Source: Benzoatithermus sp963720725 (lineage in GTDB: Bacteria; Pseudomonadota; Alphaproteobacteria; Geminicoccales; Geminicoccaceae). From it: a stretch of 64,000 bases of DNA. A program made the position numbers and the translations under genes. This document shows, in pieces, positions 1-9,310 of this stretch; positions within the stretch are counted from its first letter, which is position 1; each line of letters opens with the position of its first letter. The notes under the pieces were generated by a model. That model searched no databases. It had not been told where the DNA came from and saw nothing but the letters and a program-made list of their open reading frames with translations. The stretch is from contig CAVRGN010000013.1 of the NCBI GenBank assembly GCA_963720725.1, forward strand, positions 558,001 through 622,000, written 5' to 3'.

Positions 1-287
1 ATCTCGGCGACCAAGCGGGCGTGATCGCCCGAGAGCTCGGCCGCGGTCCGATCGCGCTCGGCGATGGCGGCGTTGCGTTCTTCCCGCGCGCTCGCCGCCT
101 CGGTCAGCGCCTGGCGTGCCGACGCCTCGGTCTCCTCGACCAGCCGCAGCGCATCCGCCTCGGCCGCCTGCGCCCGGCGCTCGGCATCCGCCTCGGTGCG
201 ACGCCAACCCTGCAACCGCTCCATCAGTGCTTCGAACCGCCCGAACGCGGCGTCGAGCTCCCGTTCGGCGGCGTCGAACCCTGCCAT
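1..287 (-). CDS. Coiled-coil protein, truncated by window edge
   Basis: Reading the minus strand from an ATG at 287 gives 95 codons without a stop before the window ends. The sequence is almost entirely charged and Ala/Leu-rich (for example RRTEADAERRAQAAEADAL), which predicts a continuous alpha-helical coiled coil. There is no signal peptide or membrane segment, so it is probably cytoplasmic. Small coiled-coil proteins of the DUF4164 type next to cell-division genes are common in alphaproteobacteria and are a possible match, but nothing here proves it. It diverges from the small gene that starts at 448. The C-terminus is outside the window. Confidence 0.55.
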   Translation of the reverse strand, partial: MAGFDAAERELDAAFGRFEALMERLQGWRRTEADAERRAQAAEADALRLVEETEASARQALTEAASAREERNAAIAERDRTAAELSGDHARLVAE

Positions 288-447
288 GCCCGGACGTCTT
301 CCCCTGGTGATGCGTGGCCTCGGGAGTGCCATGCCGACCAGCGGGCGTCAACGCGTGCGGCGGCCGGTCGCTCGCAGGCCTTCAAATCGATCGGGGCGAA
401 TGCTATGTAAACGTGCCAACTTATGTTCCTCCGAGGACCTTTTCCCC

Positions 448-699
448 ATGCCGGATGCCACCGCTGCGCTGCGCCAGGCCATCGAGGTCGTGCGCGCCCA
501 GATCCCCAAGGGCGAGCTGACCCTGGCCAGCGTACAGCGGCTTCTGGAAAGCGCCGAGTTCGTCTGTCAGGACCGGGAACAGGCGGCCTCGCTGCCCCGC
601 CAGCCGCGCCCGCCCGCCCGGCAGTCGCTCAAGCGCCTCGAGGAGCGGCGCAAGTGGGCGCGAATCGCCAAGGAGGCGGAGCGCGAGCCGGACCTGTAG
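448..699 (+). CDS. Small hypothetical protein (83 aa)
   Basis: The ATG at 448 follows a GAGGAC purine stretch about 10-12 nt upstream. The product begins MPDATAALRQAIEVV and is helical. Residues 1-45 look like a short folded segment and the C-terminal third is Arg/Lys/Pro-rich (PRPPARQSLKRLEERRKW), so nucleic-acid or protein binding is possible. It has no signal peptide. I do not recognise the family. The longer open frame that extends upstream to position 64 is low-complexity Ala/Ser/Arg antisense to the coiled-coil gene and was not used. It is convergent with the ligase-like gene that ends at 724. Confidence 0.5.
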   Translation: MPDATAALRQAIEVVRAQIPKGELTLASVQRLLESAEFVCQDREQAASLPRQPRPPARQSLKRLEERRKWARIAKEAEREPDL

Positions 700-723
700 C
701 CGCAGATCAAAAGGCCTGTAGTG

Positions 724-2163
724 CTAGCCGTGCAGCCCGTTGTTCTCAGAGCCGTGGGACCTGGACGGGGTCGCCTGGGCGACACCGATACCTAGCAGGG
801 TGGCGAAAGTGACCGCCACGGCCGGGATCTGCAGACTGAAATCCACGAGCGCGTGCAGTGCCACCAGGACCGTGGCGGCGGTCGCCGCAAGCGGAAAAAG
901 TTGGTGGCGGCGGCGCGTGAACAGGCCGCGCAGGCAATAGAGGAACAGGACCAGCGGCCCCAGATAGAGCAGTAACGTCGCCGGGATGCCCAGTTCCACC
1001 AGATGCTCGATGTAAGTGTTGTGCGCCATGTCCACCCGGTCGCTGAAGCGCTCGTCCCGGTGCTGGGCGAAAGCCTCCTCGAAATTGCCGTAGCCGAAAC
1101 CCTGCCACGGCCGTTCGGCGACCATCCCGAGCGACACCTGCCAATAGGTGAGGCGACCTGCCTCCGCGACATCGTAGTTGGCGTCGATCTGGCCGATACG
1201 GTCGAGCGTTCCGCCGCCACTGATGGTGAGCAATCCCCAGCCGGCGACGCAGATGGCCGCGATCACGGCAAGAGCGGCCGGCAGCCGCGGGCGCGCCACG
1301 AGGAACAGCAGCACCGCCATGACGGCGACCGTCAAGGCGAGGCTGAGCAGCCCACCGCGTGAATGGCTGCGCAGCAATGCCATTACGTTCACGGCAAGCG
1401 CCAGCAACACGAGCGTGCGCCGTTCGAGCGTCTGCTGGATTGCCCGGGCTGCGATCCGCCGCAAGTCACCCAGGTCACGGGCGGCCAGGAACGGCTCGGC
1501 GAGCAGTGAGAGGCAGATCACCACGCCCAGATTGGCATAGGTCGCGAAATTGTTGCGGTTGACGAAGGTGCCGGTGACGTCGCCGATATAGGCTGTCTTG
1601 GGGATCCAGCCGATCGTCTCCCAGCCGGCGAATTGGGCCATGAGGCCGTAGGCGGCACAGAGGGTGACCGTCACGAGGACCACGCCGAGCAGCCGCCGGG
1701 CCCGCGCCAACTCCAGGGCGAGCCGCCAAGCCAGCCAGAACATCGCCGCGTAGCACATCAGTCGCAGCAGCGCGTCCCTTCCGGCGTCGGCGTCCAGGCC
1801 GACCAGGGGCACCGCATCGCCCATGCCCGCAGCGATCGCCTGCGCCCAGATCGCCTGCGGCTTGGCCCACGCGAAGTCGGCCGCCGGCAGAGTCTGCAGA
1901 TATGCCCACCCCCAGACCGGGATGGTGGTGGCCGCGGCCAGAACCACCGGCCAGACCACCCGCGCACGTGGCTGCGATCCGGCCAACTGCGACGCCGCCC
2001 ACAGGAGAAGCGAAGCCGAGATTGCCGCCGCAAGCACCGACCAAGACCATGGCCGATTGCTGCCCAAGGGGATGGGCACCCAAACTAGGACCGCACAGAC
2101 GAGTACCATGGTGGCGCCCGATAGCGCTTTACCCAGCCCGGATTGTCGAGACGTTCGTACCAT
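724..2163 (-). CDS. O-antigen ligase/polymerase-like membrane protein
   Basis: This 479-residue integral membrane protein has about 10-12 hydrophobic segments. It carries the large periplasmic loop typical of the O-antigen ligase/Wzy_C family, including GTFVNRNNFATY and a later RPWQGFGYGN ... HNTYIEHLVELG stretch; these NRN and H-N-x-Y/E-x-GI patterns recur in WaaL and exopolysaccharide polymerases. It would join or polymerise undecaprenyl-linked glycans at the periplasmic face. The start at 2163 was chosen because it gives MVRTSRQSG just before the first membrane helix and has a GAGGTGG-like site upstream; an in-frame extension to 2568 is Arg-rich and unlikely. It is divergent from the EPS operon that begins at 2741 and is probably part of it functionally. 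Confidence 0.8.
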   Translation of the reverse strand: MVRTSRQSGLGKALSGATMVLVCAVLVWVPIPLGSNRPWSWSVLAAAISASLLLWAASQLAGSQPRARVVWPVVLAAATTIPVWGWAYLQTLPAADFAWAKPQAIWAQAIAAGMGDAVPLVGLDADAGRDALLRLMCYAAMFWLAWRLALELARARRLLGVVLVTVTLCAAYGLMAQFAGWETIGWIPKTAYIGDVTGTFVNRNNFATYANLGVVICLSLLAEPFLAARDLGDLRRIAARAIQQTLERRTLVLLALAVNVMALLRSHSRGGLLSLALTVAVMAVLLFLVARPRLPAALAVIAAICVAGWGLLTISGGGTLDRIGQIDANYDVAEAGRLTYWQVSLGMVAERPWQGFGYGNFEEAFAQHRDERFSDRVDMAHNTYIEHLVELGIPATLLLYLGPLVLFLYCLRGLFTRRRHQLFPLAATAATVLVALHALVDFSLQIPAVAVTFATLLGIGVAQATPSRSHGSENNGLHG

Positions 2164-2740
2164 TCGTGCCTGACCACCTCGCAGAGTGGCGTGCTTATGC
2201 TTTGTCCACCCCGGCCGCGATACCGTCGCGTGCGAGCGCGGCTCGGTGACGGCGGGAATGCGGCTCGCAAGGACGCGCGGCGGCAACACCCGGGAGATTA
2301 CGCTGCGTTGCGAGATTTCTCGCTGGCGAACGTAGAACGTTTGGTTTATCCGGCTAAGGTGTTTTGGTTGCAGCGCAACATTCAGACGCGGACGGGAAAG
2401 CAGCCAAGCTGGTGCTTGGCTGAAGATCCGAACGAATAGAAAAAGAGGGCGCCGATTCAAGTCAACCGTCGCATTCGCACATCCATTTCGTGGTCGTTGT
2501 AACGTTAGTCGATCGGTAGGAATGTGGTCGTGAGGTGGGGACGCGCAACATGAGCCGGAACGAAGCATCGGTCCAAGTCAGAGCGATTACCGCACCTCCT
2601 GCTGGCCTTCCGTGGTCGGTCGACGGCGCTTCATTGCTCCAGTGTTACCCGGACTTGGCCGGACCTGCGCGACGTGGACGTGATATGACTGCATTCGCGG
2701 GGCGTTGCCGTCCAGCATTGGAACCGGACCGGAGCTGTTG
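2164..2740. other. Divergent intergenic region of the EPS locus
   Basis: This 577-bp region separates the leftward ligase-like gene from the rightward EPS operon. Its middle part (about 2300-2530) is less GC-rich than the flanks and has T-rich stretches such as ggtttatccggctaaggtg, consistent with promoters facing both ways. I see no convincing gene, repeat or strong palindrome in it, and I cannot place the -35/-10 boxes with confidence. Confidence 0.4.
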
Positions 2741-4195
2741 ATGCGCGCGAATCTTCCTGTATCGCTTGTTTCGGCCGCCAGAGGCCGTCGGCCATCGGCG
2801 GCGAGCGCGCGTGCCCTGATCGAAGGTGTCGTCCGGGTCGGCGACGTACTGGCGATTGCGATCACCGGCGCGCTGGTCGCTTACCTGCGCTTTGACGGCA
2901 ACATGCCTCCCTCGGCGCTGACCGCGCTGTTGCTCGGCTGCTTGCTGGCACCTCAGGTCCTGCCTTGGTTCTGCGACTATGGCAGCGGCCGGCTGCTCGA
3001 GCTGAGCCGCCAGGTCTCGCGGGTGCTGAGCGGTTGGGCGCTCAGCATCGCCTTGGTGATTGCGCTGCTCTACGCCATCAAGGCCGCGGAGGACGTATCG
3101 AGACTGTGGGTCGGCATGTGGTTCGTGGCCGGGTCGGTCGCGCTCGTGGCCACCCGCATCGTCATCCGGCTGTCCGTGGGCCGGGCTTTCGTCACCCGCG
3201 CCATGACCAGACGGCTGGCCATCGTCAGCACCTGCGGTCAGCTCCCGCGCATGGTTGAGCGCTTCGCCCTCGCCGGCCCGGCGGCCAGGGTCACGGTGGC
3301 CCTCGATCTCGACGGGACCGTGACGCCTGGGCAGTGGCCACGCGGGGTGGGGGTATTGCGTGGCTTCGCGGAGCTGGAGGAGAAGGTCCTGGCCGGTAAG
3401 CTCGACCAGGTGATCCTCGCCATGCCGGCGCAGACGGGCGACCGGATCGAAGGCGTGCTGCGCAACCTGCGCCATCTCGGGATCGACGTCAGCTGGTCGC
3501 CCGACCTGCCGGGCGACCATGTGCCGGTGCGCGGCGTCGGCCAGATCGGCGACGTGCCGCTGGTGCGCCTCATCGAGCGTCCCCTCGACGGCTGGCGTTG
3601 GGTGCTCAAGTCCATCGAGGACCGCGTCCTGTCGGCGGGTCTGCTGGTGTTCACCGCACCGCTGCTGCTGTTGATCGCCCTGGCGGTCAAGCTCGACACC
3701 CGCGGGCCAGTGTTCTACCGCCAGCGGCGGCGCGGCTTCTCGCAGCAGCCGATCACGATGCTCAAGTTCCGCACCATGCATACCGACATGTGCGACCCGA
3801 TCGACGCGACCACCGTCCGGCAGGCGGAACGCGAGGATCCCAGGGTGACGCGGGTCGGGCGTATCCTGCGCCGCACCAGCCTCGACGAGCTGCCGCAGCT
3901 GCTCAACGTGTTCCTGGGCGACATGTCCCTGGTCGGTCCGCGTCCGCACGCCGTTGCCCACGACGTGCTCTATGCCGAGCAAATCGACGATTATCTCGGC
4001 CGGCACCGGGTCAAGCCGGGCATCACCGGCTGGGCGCAGGTCAACGGATGCCGCGGCGAGACCCAGACCGTCGAGGAGATGCGCCGCCGGATCGAGCTCG
4101 ACCTGGAGTACATCGACAACTGGTCGATATGGTTGGATTTTAGGATCCTGGTGCGCACTTTGTTCGTTGGCTTTTACCACGCGCGCGCCTATTAG
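2741..4195 (+). CDS. Undecaprenyl-phosphate sugar phosphotransferase (polyprenyl glycosylphosphotransferase)
   Basis: The 484-residue protein starts with hydrophobic segments (about residues 25-150), followed by a CoA-binding-like regulatory region and a C-terminal bacterial sugar transferase domain. The C-terminal hallmarks are all visible: a membrane-inserted helix around LLVFTAPLLLLIALAVKLD, then KFRTMH, RRTSLDELPQLLNV, SLVGPRPH and KPGITGWAQVNG. Enzymes of this WcaJ/PssY/ExoY type transfer a hexose-1-phosphate from a UDP-sugar to undecaprenyl phosphate, the first step in building an EPS repeat unit. ATG 2741 is preceded by GGAG at 7 nt; a TTG at 2705 is the alternative. It is the first gene of the rightward EPS operon. 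The sugar specificity cannot be read from the sequence. Confidence 0.92.
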   Translation: MRANLPVSLVSAARGRRPSAASARALIEGVVRVGDVLAIAITGALVAYLRFDGNMPPSALTALLLGCLLAPQVLPWFCDYGSGRLLELSRQVSRVLSGWALSIALVIALLYAIKAAEDVSRLWVGMWFVAGSVALVATRIVIRLSVGRAFVTRAMTRRLAIVSTCGQLPRMVERFALAGPAARVTVALDLDGTVTPGQWPRGVGVLRGFAELEEKVLAGKLDQVILAMPAQTGDRIEGVLRNLRHLGIDVSWSPDLPGDHVPVRGVGQIGDVPLVRLIERPLDGWRWVLKSIEDRVLSAGLLVFTAPLLLLIALAVKLDTRGPVFYRQRRRGFSQQPITMLKFRTMHTDMCDPIDATTVRQAEREDPRVTRVGRILRRTSLDELPQLLNVFLGDMSLVGPRPHAVAHDVLYAEQIDDYLGRHRVKPGITGWAQVNGCRGETQTVEEMRRRIELDLEYIDNWSIWLDFRILVRTLFVGFYHARAY

Positions 4196-4243
4196 TTGTG
4201 GGCAAGACCCTTGCTTGCCCCAACTGCAGGAACCTAAACCATA

Positions 4244-5050
4244 ATGCAGGGTTCGGCTGACGCGGTCGGAAGCCAGACCGCCGATCTCCACAGGATCATC
4301 GACCTGGTCGCCGCTCATCCTCCCGATTGGGAGCGGATGCTCCGGGGGGTCCTGCACCAGGCGACTCTCGTCACCTTCGTCAACCCGCTCTCCGTGTCCA
4401 CCGCGCGCCATCATGCGGACTTCTTGGACGAGATCGCTTCCTTCGACCTGGTCTACGCCGACAGCATTCTGATCGCGAGGCTGGCCACGCTGCTGAGGGG
4501 CGAGGCCGTGGAGCGGCGATCGTTCGACGGCAATTCCATGGCACCGGAACTGTTCGGCATCTGCCGCGAACGGTCGTTGCGAATGGCGTTGGTGGGCGGT
4601 CGGCCCGGCGTGGCGGCGGCGGCCGGCCGGGTATTCCATCGCATCTTCGGGACGCGTCCGACCCTGACCGCTCCCGGCTACTTCGCCGACCGCGTGCAGC
4701 GCCGGAACCTCTTGCGGACGATCGAGCGGCGCGGGCCGGAAGTGGTGATCTGCGGCATGGGCTCGGGTGTGCAGGACCGCTTCCTGCTCGATCTCGCCGG
4801 CGAAGGCTGGAAAGGTCTCGGCATCACCTGCGGCGGCTACTTCGATCAGGTCGTGGCCAGCGGGGTGCGCTACTATCCCGGGTTCGTCGACCGCCTGCAC
4901 CTGCGTGCGCTGTACCGCATGATGCGCGAGCCGCTGCGCCTGCTGCCCCGCTACACCTTCGAGTATTCGCCGTTCTACCGTGCCGCTCTGGGCATGCTCG
5001 CCAGCCGCGGGTTCTCCTCCGCTTCCTCCTCGCTCGAACGCCCATGGTGA
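4244..5050 (+). CDS. WecG/TagA/CpsF family glycosyltransferase
   Basis: This 268-residue soluble protein has the family pattern: VYADSILIARLATLLRG in the N-terminal half and VVICGMGSGVQDRFLLDLA in the C-terminal half, equivalent to the GxGSPKQE region of WecG/TagA. These enzymes add the second sugar to the lipid-linked primer at the cytoplasmic membrane face. The C-terminus (from about residue 215) contains clustered Arg, Tyr and Leu that can act as the membrane-binding appendage known for the TagA group. It sits 48 bp after the phosphotransferase, the expected order for initiation and first elongation. Confidence 0.88.
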   Translation: MQGSADAVGSQTADLHRIIDLVAAHPPDWERMLRGVLHQATLVTFVNPLSVSTARHHADFLDEIASFDLVYADSILIARLATLLRGEAVERRSFDGNSMAPELFGICRERSLRMALVGGRPGVAAAAGRVFHRIFGTRPTLTAPGYFADRVQRRNLLRTIERRGPEVVICGMGSGVQDRFLLDLAGEGWKGLGITCGGYFDQVVASGVRYYPGFVDRLHLRALYRMMREPLRLLPRYTFEYSPFYRAALGMLASRGFSSASSSLERPW

Positions 5051-5068
5051 CCGCGGTCGCGGTGGACG

Positions 5069-6013
5069 ATGCAGCATGAGTTCCGTCCGAACCTCTTCCT
5101 GATCGGGGCTCCCAGGGCGGGGACGACGATGCTCTACGGATGCCTTGCCCGGCATCCGGAGATCTTCGCGCCGGCCGAGAAAGAGCCGCAGCACTTCCTG
5201 TTCGCCGACGGACAGGGCGAAGGTCTGTTCGGATACCGTGGCAGGAAGCGGGTGCCAGCTTCGGCGATCACCAACTACGTCTCGCTTCACGCCTATGCCG
5301 CTCTGTACCGCAAGGGCCGCAGCGCCCGCTACCGCTTGGACGGCAGCACGGTCTATTGGGCGCATGGCTATGTCGCGGGCCTGCTTGCCGCAGCTTGCCC
5401 GGACGCCAGGCTCATCGTCGTCCTGCGTGAGCCCGTCGCCCGCGCCGTGTCGCATTATCACTTCAACCGCGCCCGAGGCGAGGAGCCGGCCGAACTCGCC
5501 GACGCTCTCGAGGACGAGATCCGCGGCCGTCGCAAGGGCTGGTGGCTGGGCGGGTATCTGCATAGCAGCCGCTATCGCGATCGGCTTGACCCGTTCGTCA
5601 GGGCCTTCGGCCCGGATCGGATCTGCGCGCTCGGCCTAGATCAGCTGGTCCAAGATCAGCCGGCGACGCTTGCGCGTCTGGCGGCCTTTCTCGATTTGCC
5701 GCCGGGCTTCGGTCCGCTGCGGCCGAGCAACGAGGCGCGCGCGTTCGCCAGCCCGCTTGCATCCTGGCTGCGCCGGGGCGCAGTGCGAGCCAAGCAGGGC
5801 CTACCGGCATTGGCGGATGTCACTTGGGCCGTCCGCGGCGTAAGGTGGCTGGAACGACGCTATGGCCGGGCACCGGCACCAGTCGAGCCGGCTGCTTTGG
5901 CGCGGCTCAGGGCCGAGTTGGCCGGCGAAGGCACGCTGGTGCCGATGACCGGCCCGGGGCCGGCGCGTCCGACCGTCTCACCGGAGCCGCTTCGCGCGAA
6001 CATCTCGGCATGA
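5069..6013 (+). CDS. Sulfotransferase (PAPS-dependent), probably modifying the EPS
   Basis: The 314-residue protein opens with FLIGAPRAGTTMLYGCLARH, the 5'-phosphosulfate-binding loop of the sulfotransferase family. It later shows VLREPVARAVSHYHFNRARG, the 3'-phosphate-binding motif with Arg and Ser. It has no signal peptide, so it would act in the cytoplasm, moving sulfate from PAPS to a hydroxyl group. Its place between EPS glycosyltransferases suggests the acceptor is a sugar of the lipid-linked repeat unit. The stop overlaps the ATG of the next gene (ATGA at 6010), so the two are translationally coupled. The acceptor is inferred only. Confidence 0.85.
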   Translation: MQHEFRPNLFLIGAPRAGTTMLYGCLARHPEIFAPAEKEPQHFLFADGQGEGLFGYRGRKRVPASAITNYVSLHAYAALYRKGRSARYRLDGSTVYWAHGYVAGLLAAACPDARLIVVLREPVARAVSHYHFNRARGEEPAELADALEDEIRGRRKGWWLGGYLHSSRYRDRLDPFVRAFGPDRICALGLDQLVQDQPATLARLAAFLDLPPGFGPLRPSNEARAFASPLASWLRRGAVRAKQGLPALADVTWAVRGVRWLERRYGRAPAPVEPAALARLRAELAGEGTLVPMTGPGPARPTVSPEPLRANISA

Positions 6014-7428
6014 CAGCTCTCTACTTCTACGCGCCGTTCCTGGTTTATGCGCTGCCGCGCAGCATGTCGCTCTACCCGCTGTTCTTCGCCTTCCCCGTGG
6101 CCTGGGGCCTGTGCGGTCTCCTGATCTTCCGGGCGCGGCTGCTGATCATGCCGCTCCTCGCACTGGGCGCGTTGCTCCTGGTCAACCTGATTGTCACCTT
6201 GGCCGGCGGATCCGGGCTGATCAACCTGGTCCTGGGCGCAGTCACCTTCAGCTGGCTGTTCCTGTTCGCCTTGCGGTTTCCCGATCATCAGGCGGTGGCG
6301 CGCCGGTGCTTCGCACGCGCTGCAGTCATCGCTGCCCTGGTCCAGCTGGCAGTGGGCCTGGCGCAGAGCTTCGCGGCGGGCTTTCCGTTCAGCCTGCCCT
6401 ACCGCGACTACTCGCCCGACGTGTTCCAGGGCACCTACGGGCCAGGAGGCCCACCGGTGGTCACCATGGTCATGCTCCTGGGGATGTTCGTCGCCGCGTC
6501 TGCCTGGATGGCCGGCGCTGGTCAGCGCTACGGCGTCCTCGCCTGCATCCTCGTCGCCGGAAGTGTCCTGCCCGGCTCGAACGCCACCATCATCGCCGGC
6601 TTTCTGGCCGCGGTCGCCGGCACCGCGGTGGCATGGATCAGCCTGCATGGCCGGCGAGGTCCGATCGCACGGCAGGGTGGGCGGCGTCGCGGCCTGCTGC
6701 TGCCGGTGGTCGCGATGGTGGCCATCGGTACCCTGGTCCTGTTTTCCTTCACCAACCTCGATTATCTGCAGCGCATCGGTGGCCGGTTGACCGGCTCGGG
6801 CTACGAGGAACCCAGCCCGAAGGTGACCGCCGCCTACGACACGCTCGTCCGCCTCCCATTGGACGTTCCCTTCCAGCCGGCGGTAGGCGTCGGCCTGGGC
6901 AGCTACAGCAGCTGGGCGCAACTGCTGTTGTCGGGGGTCTATTTCGAGCGCTTCCTTGCCGACCGGGCCGCGCGCAATCCCCTGCCGGTGAGCTATCGGC
7001 CGGAGGCTTGGAACTACGTTCTGAGCAATCTGTCGCCGCTCAAGGATCGCTGGTTCGTGGAGAGCCTGTCCGCTCAGCCCTACTTCGCCTGGATGTCACT
7101 CTACGCCGAAGTAGGCCTTGTCGGTATCTTCCTGATCTGGGTGGCGGCCAAGCCGACCCTGCTGCCGCTGTTCCGGCGACCGCTCGAGCGGTTTTCCGGC
7201 CCTCCACGCCGCCTTGGGGTGGAGGCCGGGCTCAGGCTCGCCCTGGTCTGCTATAGCTTCTTCGTGTTCGCCCTCGGGTTCGTCGACAACTATTTCGAGT
7301 ATCCATGGCTGATCATGCCCTGGATGGTGGGTCTGCTCGCGGTCCATCCGGAGTCCGCACCGGTCCGCCGGATGTCGCCACCCCGGCCGGTGGTGGCCCC
7401 GGAGCCCGCGGCCGGTCTGGGGCGATAG
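6010..7428 (+). CDS. O-antigen/EPS polymerase-like membrane protein
   Basis: This 472-residue protein has at least ten hydrophobic segments, beginning directly after MTALYFYAPFLVYALPRSM. A long polar loop (about residues 270-370) lies between the membrane segments, the usual topology of Wzy-type polymerases and O-antigen ligases. A conserved-looking GVGLGSYSSW near residue 300 corresponds to the GxGxGxF/Y motif of the Wzy_C family. I chose ATG 6010 because it overlaps the sulfotransferase stop and removes a non-hydrophobic, Arg-rich extension. Together with the ligase-like gene at 724-2163 there are two such proteins in the locus, one possibly polymerase and one ligase. Confidence 0.8.
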   Translation: MTALYFYAPFLVYALPRSMSLYPLFFAFPVAWGLCGLLIFRARLLIMPLLALGALLLVNLIVTLAGGSGLINLVLGAVTFSWLFLFALRFPDHQAVARRCFARAAVIAALVQLAVGLAQSFAAGFPFSLPYRDYSPDVFQGTYGPGGPPVVTMVMLLGMFVAASAWMAGAGQRYGVLACILVAGSVLPGSNATIIAGFLAAVAGTAVAWISLHGRRGPIARQGGRRRGLLLPVVAMVAIGTLVLFSFTNLDYLQRIGGRLTGSGYEEPSPKVTAAYDTLVRLPLDVPFQPAVGVGLGSYSSWAQLLLSGVYFERFLADRAARNPLPVSYRPEAWNYVLSNLSPLKDRWFVESLSAQPYFAWMSLYAEVGLVGIFLIWVAAKPTLLPLFRRPLERFSGPPRRLGVEAGLRLALVCYSFFVFALGFVDNYFEYPWLIMPWMVGLLAVHPESAPVRRMSPPRPVVAPEPAAGLGR

Positions 7429-7462
7429 TCGGGCCGTGCGGCCTGGCAAGGGGGACGGACCG

Positions 7463-9310
7463 GTGCGGCTGACGCGGCGTTGGTTTTCCGGATCGCTCTG
7501 GGCGTCGACCTCCGGTGGCATTGCCGGGGCGACGCTTCCGGCGCGGCAGGCGGTTCCCGAGGACGGGCCGGCCGCACTGCCGTACCGGTTGGCAGCGCCC
7601 GCGGCGGTCACGCGGACCCTTGAGGCACGGGCGGCCGACGCCGCCTCGGTCGCGGATTTCGGTGCGGATCCGACCGGGGTGGAGGATGCGAGCGCCGCCT
7701 TCCAGGCAGCCATCGACTTCGTCGCCGGACGCGATGGCGGCGAACTGGCCGTGCCTGCGGGTCGCTATCTCGTGGGTGAACTGGTGTTGCGGCCGCGGAC
7801 CTATCTCGTCGGCGTCGGGCGTTTCAGCTATGGCGCAGGCCGGCACCAATCGGCCTCGGTGCTGGCGCGGCGGCCCGGCGCCAGGAACATTGTGCAGGCG
7901 GCGCGGACCGTGGCGTTCGGCGTCGAGAACCTGGAATTCGAGGGCAACCCGGAGCCGGCGGACAGCGGCCATGGAATGGATCTTGCCGACTGCGGCAGCA
8001 TCTTCGTCGGCCAGTGCAAGTTCTCGCGGTTCTCGATCGCCATCGAGACGTTCCCGGAGGAAGGCTCGCGCTATTCTGGCGACCTGCACGTCGTCAAGTC
8101 GATGTTCCGCAACAATCGGATCGGCTTGCGGCTGGGTCAGGATAGCCAGGTCGAAGGTTCCGACTTCTCGGCCAACACGTTGTGCGGAGCCTATGTCAAT
8201 GCGGGTCAGGCCCGGCTGCTCGGTTGCCGCTTCGAGTGGAACCGCGATGGCGAGCGCGGCGCCGCGGACGGCATCTATCTTCACCGCAACGCCAACGAGA
8301 TCACGATCGCCGACTGCACCTTCGACCGCAATGCCGGGTACGATCTGCGGGTAGCCGGCTCGGCCGAAAAGCGACCGCGTCACATCCTGGTCGTCGGCAA
8401 CCTGTTCAAGCGCGCCGCGTGGGGTGCCAATGCCGAGCCGAGTGCCAGCGCCCTGGTCACCTCGGCCGACGATGTCAGCTTCGCCGGCAACCTCTATCAA
8501 TGCGCCGCCCACGAGCCGGCCCCGACCGAAGGCATGCCGAGCCCGCAGCAGGCGGTCTCGTTCGCACGCTGCGCCCGGGTCTCCTACACCGGCAATGCCC
8601 TGTCCGGCGTCGGCGACCTGCTTCGGCTCGGGCCGCCGGACTATGCGTGGGTGCGCTCCTCGTCCGGCTGGTACCTGACCCGCCCGCGCAACGAGGGCGG
8701 CAACCCCTGGCTTCGTCGCCCGGAGGACATCCTGCTCCGCTCGTCCGTCGGCGCCGATGCGGCCTCCGGCCAAGCGCCATGGCGCAATGCCGACTGGAGC
8801 TTCGGCGACCATGACGGGCTCGGGCACCAGACGATCTACCTGCATGGCGTCGATCCGGCGGCGAACACCATCGAAGCCGCCTACGCCGATACGCCGGTGT
8901 CGTTCGTCGATTGCGGCGACGTGCAGACCGACGATCTGCGCGACTTCGCCATGATGACCATCGAGTCCGGGTCGTTCGGGCGGTCGGTGCTGCGCACCAG
9001 GCTGCTGGGATGGCCGGCGGGCATGCGCATGCTGCGCCTATTCGTGGCGCTGGGCCTCGGCGGGCAGGAACCCACCGCCGGATGCTTGTGCGAGCTGGCA
9101 CTGACCAGCCGCCGCGAGCGCCCGGTCGGAACGACCTGCCGGACCCGATTGCTGGATGGAGGTCTGGACGGACCGACCCTGGGCGTCGGCGACCCTTCGG
9201 CGGACGTGACGATCGAGATTCTGCCTGGCCCTCTGGGCGACGAGGTCGAGATCGTTCTGCGCAACCGCGCGAGCCACCCGATCGAAGCGGGCCTCTCGCT
9301 TCTATGGTGA
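7463..9310 (+). CDS. Exported right-handed beta-helix protein
   Basis: About 615 residues. The N-terminus VRLTRRWFSGSLW followed by a modest hydrophobic, Ala/Gly-rich stretch resembles a Tat-type signal. VADFGADPTGVEDASAAFQA then marks the pectate-lyase-3/parallel beta-helix fold, with many short repeats of the type NLEFEGN, CKFSRFS, SMFRNNRIGL and SDFSANT along residues 60-400. Such proteins are lyases, epimerases or tailoring enzymes acting on polysaccharide in the periplasm or outside the cell. GTG 7463 was chosen because AAGGGGG lies upstream at a good distance; GTG 7436 is the alternative. Its place between the polymerase and the GT fusion suggests a role in trimming or modifying the EPS. 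The substrate and catalytic residues are not identifiable. Confidence 0.78.
   Translation: MRLTRRWFSGSLWASTSGGIAGATLPARQAVPEDGPAALPYRLAAPAAVTRTLEARAADAASVADFGADPTGVEDASAAFQAAIDFVAGRDGGELAVPAGRYLVGELVLRPRTYLVGVGRFSYGAGRHQSASVLARRPGARNIVQAARTVAFGVENLEFEGNPEPADSGHGMDLADCGSIFVGQCKFSRFSIAIETFPEEGSRYSGDLHVVKSMFRNNRIGLRLGQDSQVEGSDFSANTLCGAYVNAGQARLLGCRFEWNRDGERGAADGIYLHRNANEITIADCTFDRNAGYDLRVAGSAEKRPRHILVVGNLFKRAAWGANAEPSASALVTSADDVSFAGNLYQCAAHEPAPTEGMPSPQQAVSFARCARVSYTGNALSGVGDLLRLGPPDYAWVRSSSGWYLTRPRNEGGNPWLRRPEDILLRSSVGADAASGQAPWRNADWSFGDHDGLGHQTIYLHGVDPAANTIEAAYADTPVSFVDCGDVQTDDLRDFAMMTIESGSFGRSVLRTRLLGWPAGMRMLRLFVALGLGGQEPTAGCLCELALTSRRERPVGTTCRTRLLDGGLDGPTLGVGDPSADVTIEILPGPLGDEVEIVLRNRASHPIEAGLSLLW

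Noticed and set aside
2645..5563. A 972-codon open frame on the minus strand
   Set aside because: It lies opposite the phosphotransferase, WecG and sulfotransferase genes, has low-complexity His/Gln/Arg/Gly composition and no family motif. It is a GC-rich antisense shadow.
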